A stretch of DNA of 64,000 nucleotides from Indolivaga macrotermitis (GTDB lineage Bacteria; Bacteroidota; Bacteroidia; Bacteroidales; Dysgonomonadaceae): assembly GCF_900128985.1 (NCBI RefSeq), contig NZ_FQUC01000013.1, positions 1 to 64,000 of the forward strand, in the 5' to 3' direction. A program made the translations under genes and the position numbers. The notes beneath the pieces were generated by a model that was not told the origin of the DNA, ran no database searches, and worked only from the letters and a program-made list of their open reading frames with translations. Positions 63,609 through 64,000 of the stretch are shown here, piece by piece. How positions within the stretch are numbered: the first letter of the stretch is position 1; the number at the start of each line of letters is the position of its first letter.

Positions 63609-64000
63609 TTATATATTCATATCCTCAATTATAAGCATATCATTATCATCGAAACGCCACGATTCGCCATAAGCAACTTCCCAGTAATAACCATCGGGAT
63701 CCTGAAAATATCCACTGTAACCTCCCCATGATACTGTTTGCGGTTGTTTGGCAATTACTCCTCCATTTTTTACTACAAGCGTCATCATTTCGTCGACATC
63801 CCTCTCCGATTTCATATTACAGGCAAGAGTTATTCCGGCGAATCCCCCCTGAGATATTGTAGGAGGATTACTTTGATCAATATCCATCGCTAAGTGTTCT
63901 AGAGGATATAACTCGAGTTTGGTTCCCTGATTATCAAAGAATACAATCGGCGGATTATTTTCCTTTGTATATGTTTTAAAACCAATATTCTTGTAAAAAT
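63609..64000 (-). CDS. VOC (glyoxalase/bleomycin-resistance) family protein, cut by the window edge
   Basis: The frame is open to the right end, reading back FYKNIGFKTYTKENNPPIVF and FFDNQGTKLELYPLEHLAM before the internal Met at 63887, so the start lies beyond 64000 and about 130 residues are visible. Hallmarks are GGFAGITLACNMKSERDVDE, the VKNGGVIAKQPQTVSWGGYSGY segment and the metal-site region FQDPDGYYWEVAYGE near the C-terminus. VOC proteins bind a metal and act in varied isomerase, dioxygenase or drug-binding roles; the substrate is unknown. Confidence 0.82.
   Translation of the reverse strand, partial: FYKNIGFKTYTKENNPPIVFFDNQGTKLELYPLEHLAMDIDQSNPPTISQGGFAGITLACNMKSERDVDEMMTLVVKNGGVIAKQPQTVSWGGYSGYFQDPDGYYWEVAYGESWRFDDNDMLIIEDMNI

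Noticed and set aside
1-64000. tRNA, rRNA or transposase genes
   Set aside because: Intergenic regions were read for T-loop-like sequence, cloverleaf ends and transposase motifs; none was found by eye.

Overview
The window comes from a chromosome of a Bacteroidota (Bacteroidales) bacterium, most like Dysgonomonas or a near relative. This is inferred from gene content: type IX secretion genes porU and porV, a PCMD lipoprotein, a DUF4270 lipoprotein, the order panC-panD beside a short glycogen-synthase-like gene, a Nudix-type sugar regulator next to xylose genes, and many promoters with the Bacteroidetes -7 box TAnnTTTG. No tRNA, rRNA, CRISPR array, insertion sequence or prophage was seen.

Layout. 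0.3-3.6 kb: an MBOAT O-acyltransferase with two tandem SGNH-like membrane-anchored partners, probably a cell-surface O-acylation module. 3.6-10.4 kb (minus): a FAH-family hydrolase, the T9SS sortase PorU, its partner PorV, IspF and a tRNA methyltransferase (MnmD). 10.6-14.4 kb: pyrE, an SRPBCC protein, argH and serB, ended by a strong terminator. 14.6-16 kb: a LysE-type exporter and an Asn-rich secreted protein. 16.3-21.8 kb: a Nudix-winged-helix regulator followed by xylB, xylA and a xylose/H+ symporter. A perfect dyad AGGTCT-N-AGACCT lies in front of each of the three xylose genes and is the best candidate operator in the window. 22-23.8 kb: a solitary AT-rich OLD-like ATPase/TOPRIM gene with its own promoter and terminator. 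24.1-26.7 kb: miaB and a three-gene membrane operon (YtxH-like, holin-like, unknown) with 11-base gene overlaps. 26.7-33 kb: a succinate/acetate CoA-transferase, an anchored protein, a PCMD lipoprotein with an outer-membrane barrel, a TonB-domain fragment, and a MATE pump.

33-40.2 kb: panD, panC, a half-length glycogen-synthase-like protein, a DUF4270 lipoprotein, a B12-dependent class II ribonucleotide reductase and a DUF5362 membrane protein. 40.3-53.2 kb: all fourteen complex I genes (nuoA to nuoN, minus strand), including the NADH-oxidising module E, F and a short G. 53.5-59 kb (minus): a ClC channel, an ABC ATPase with a Gln in the switch-His position, its probable permease, and L-serine dehydratase. 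59-64 kb: small regulators, a membrane pentapeptide-repeat protein, an unknown small protein, a lipoprotein with two TonB C-terminal domains, and a VOC protein cut by the window edge.

The genes together suggest a xylose-using bacterium with respiratory NADH oxidation, T9SS secretion and propionate/succinate-type CoA chemistry. The points most worth a second look are the xyl operator set, the orphan OLD-like gene, the intergenic GGTGACA repeat clusters at three loci, and the two atypical TonB-domain genes.
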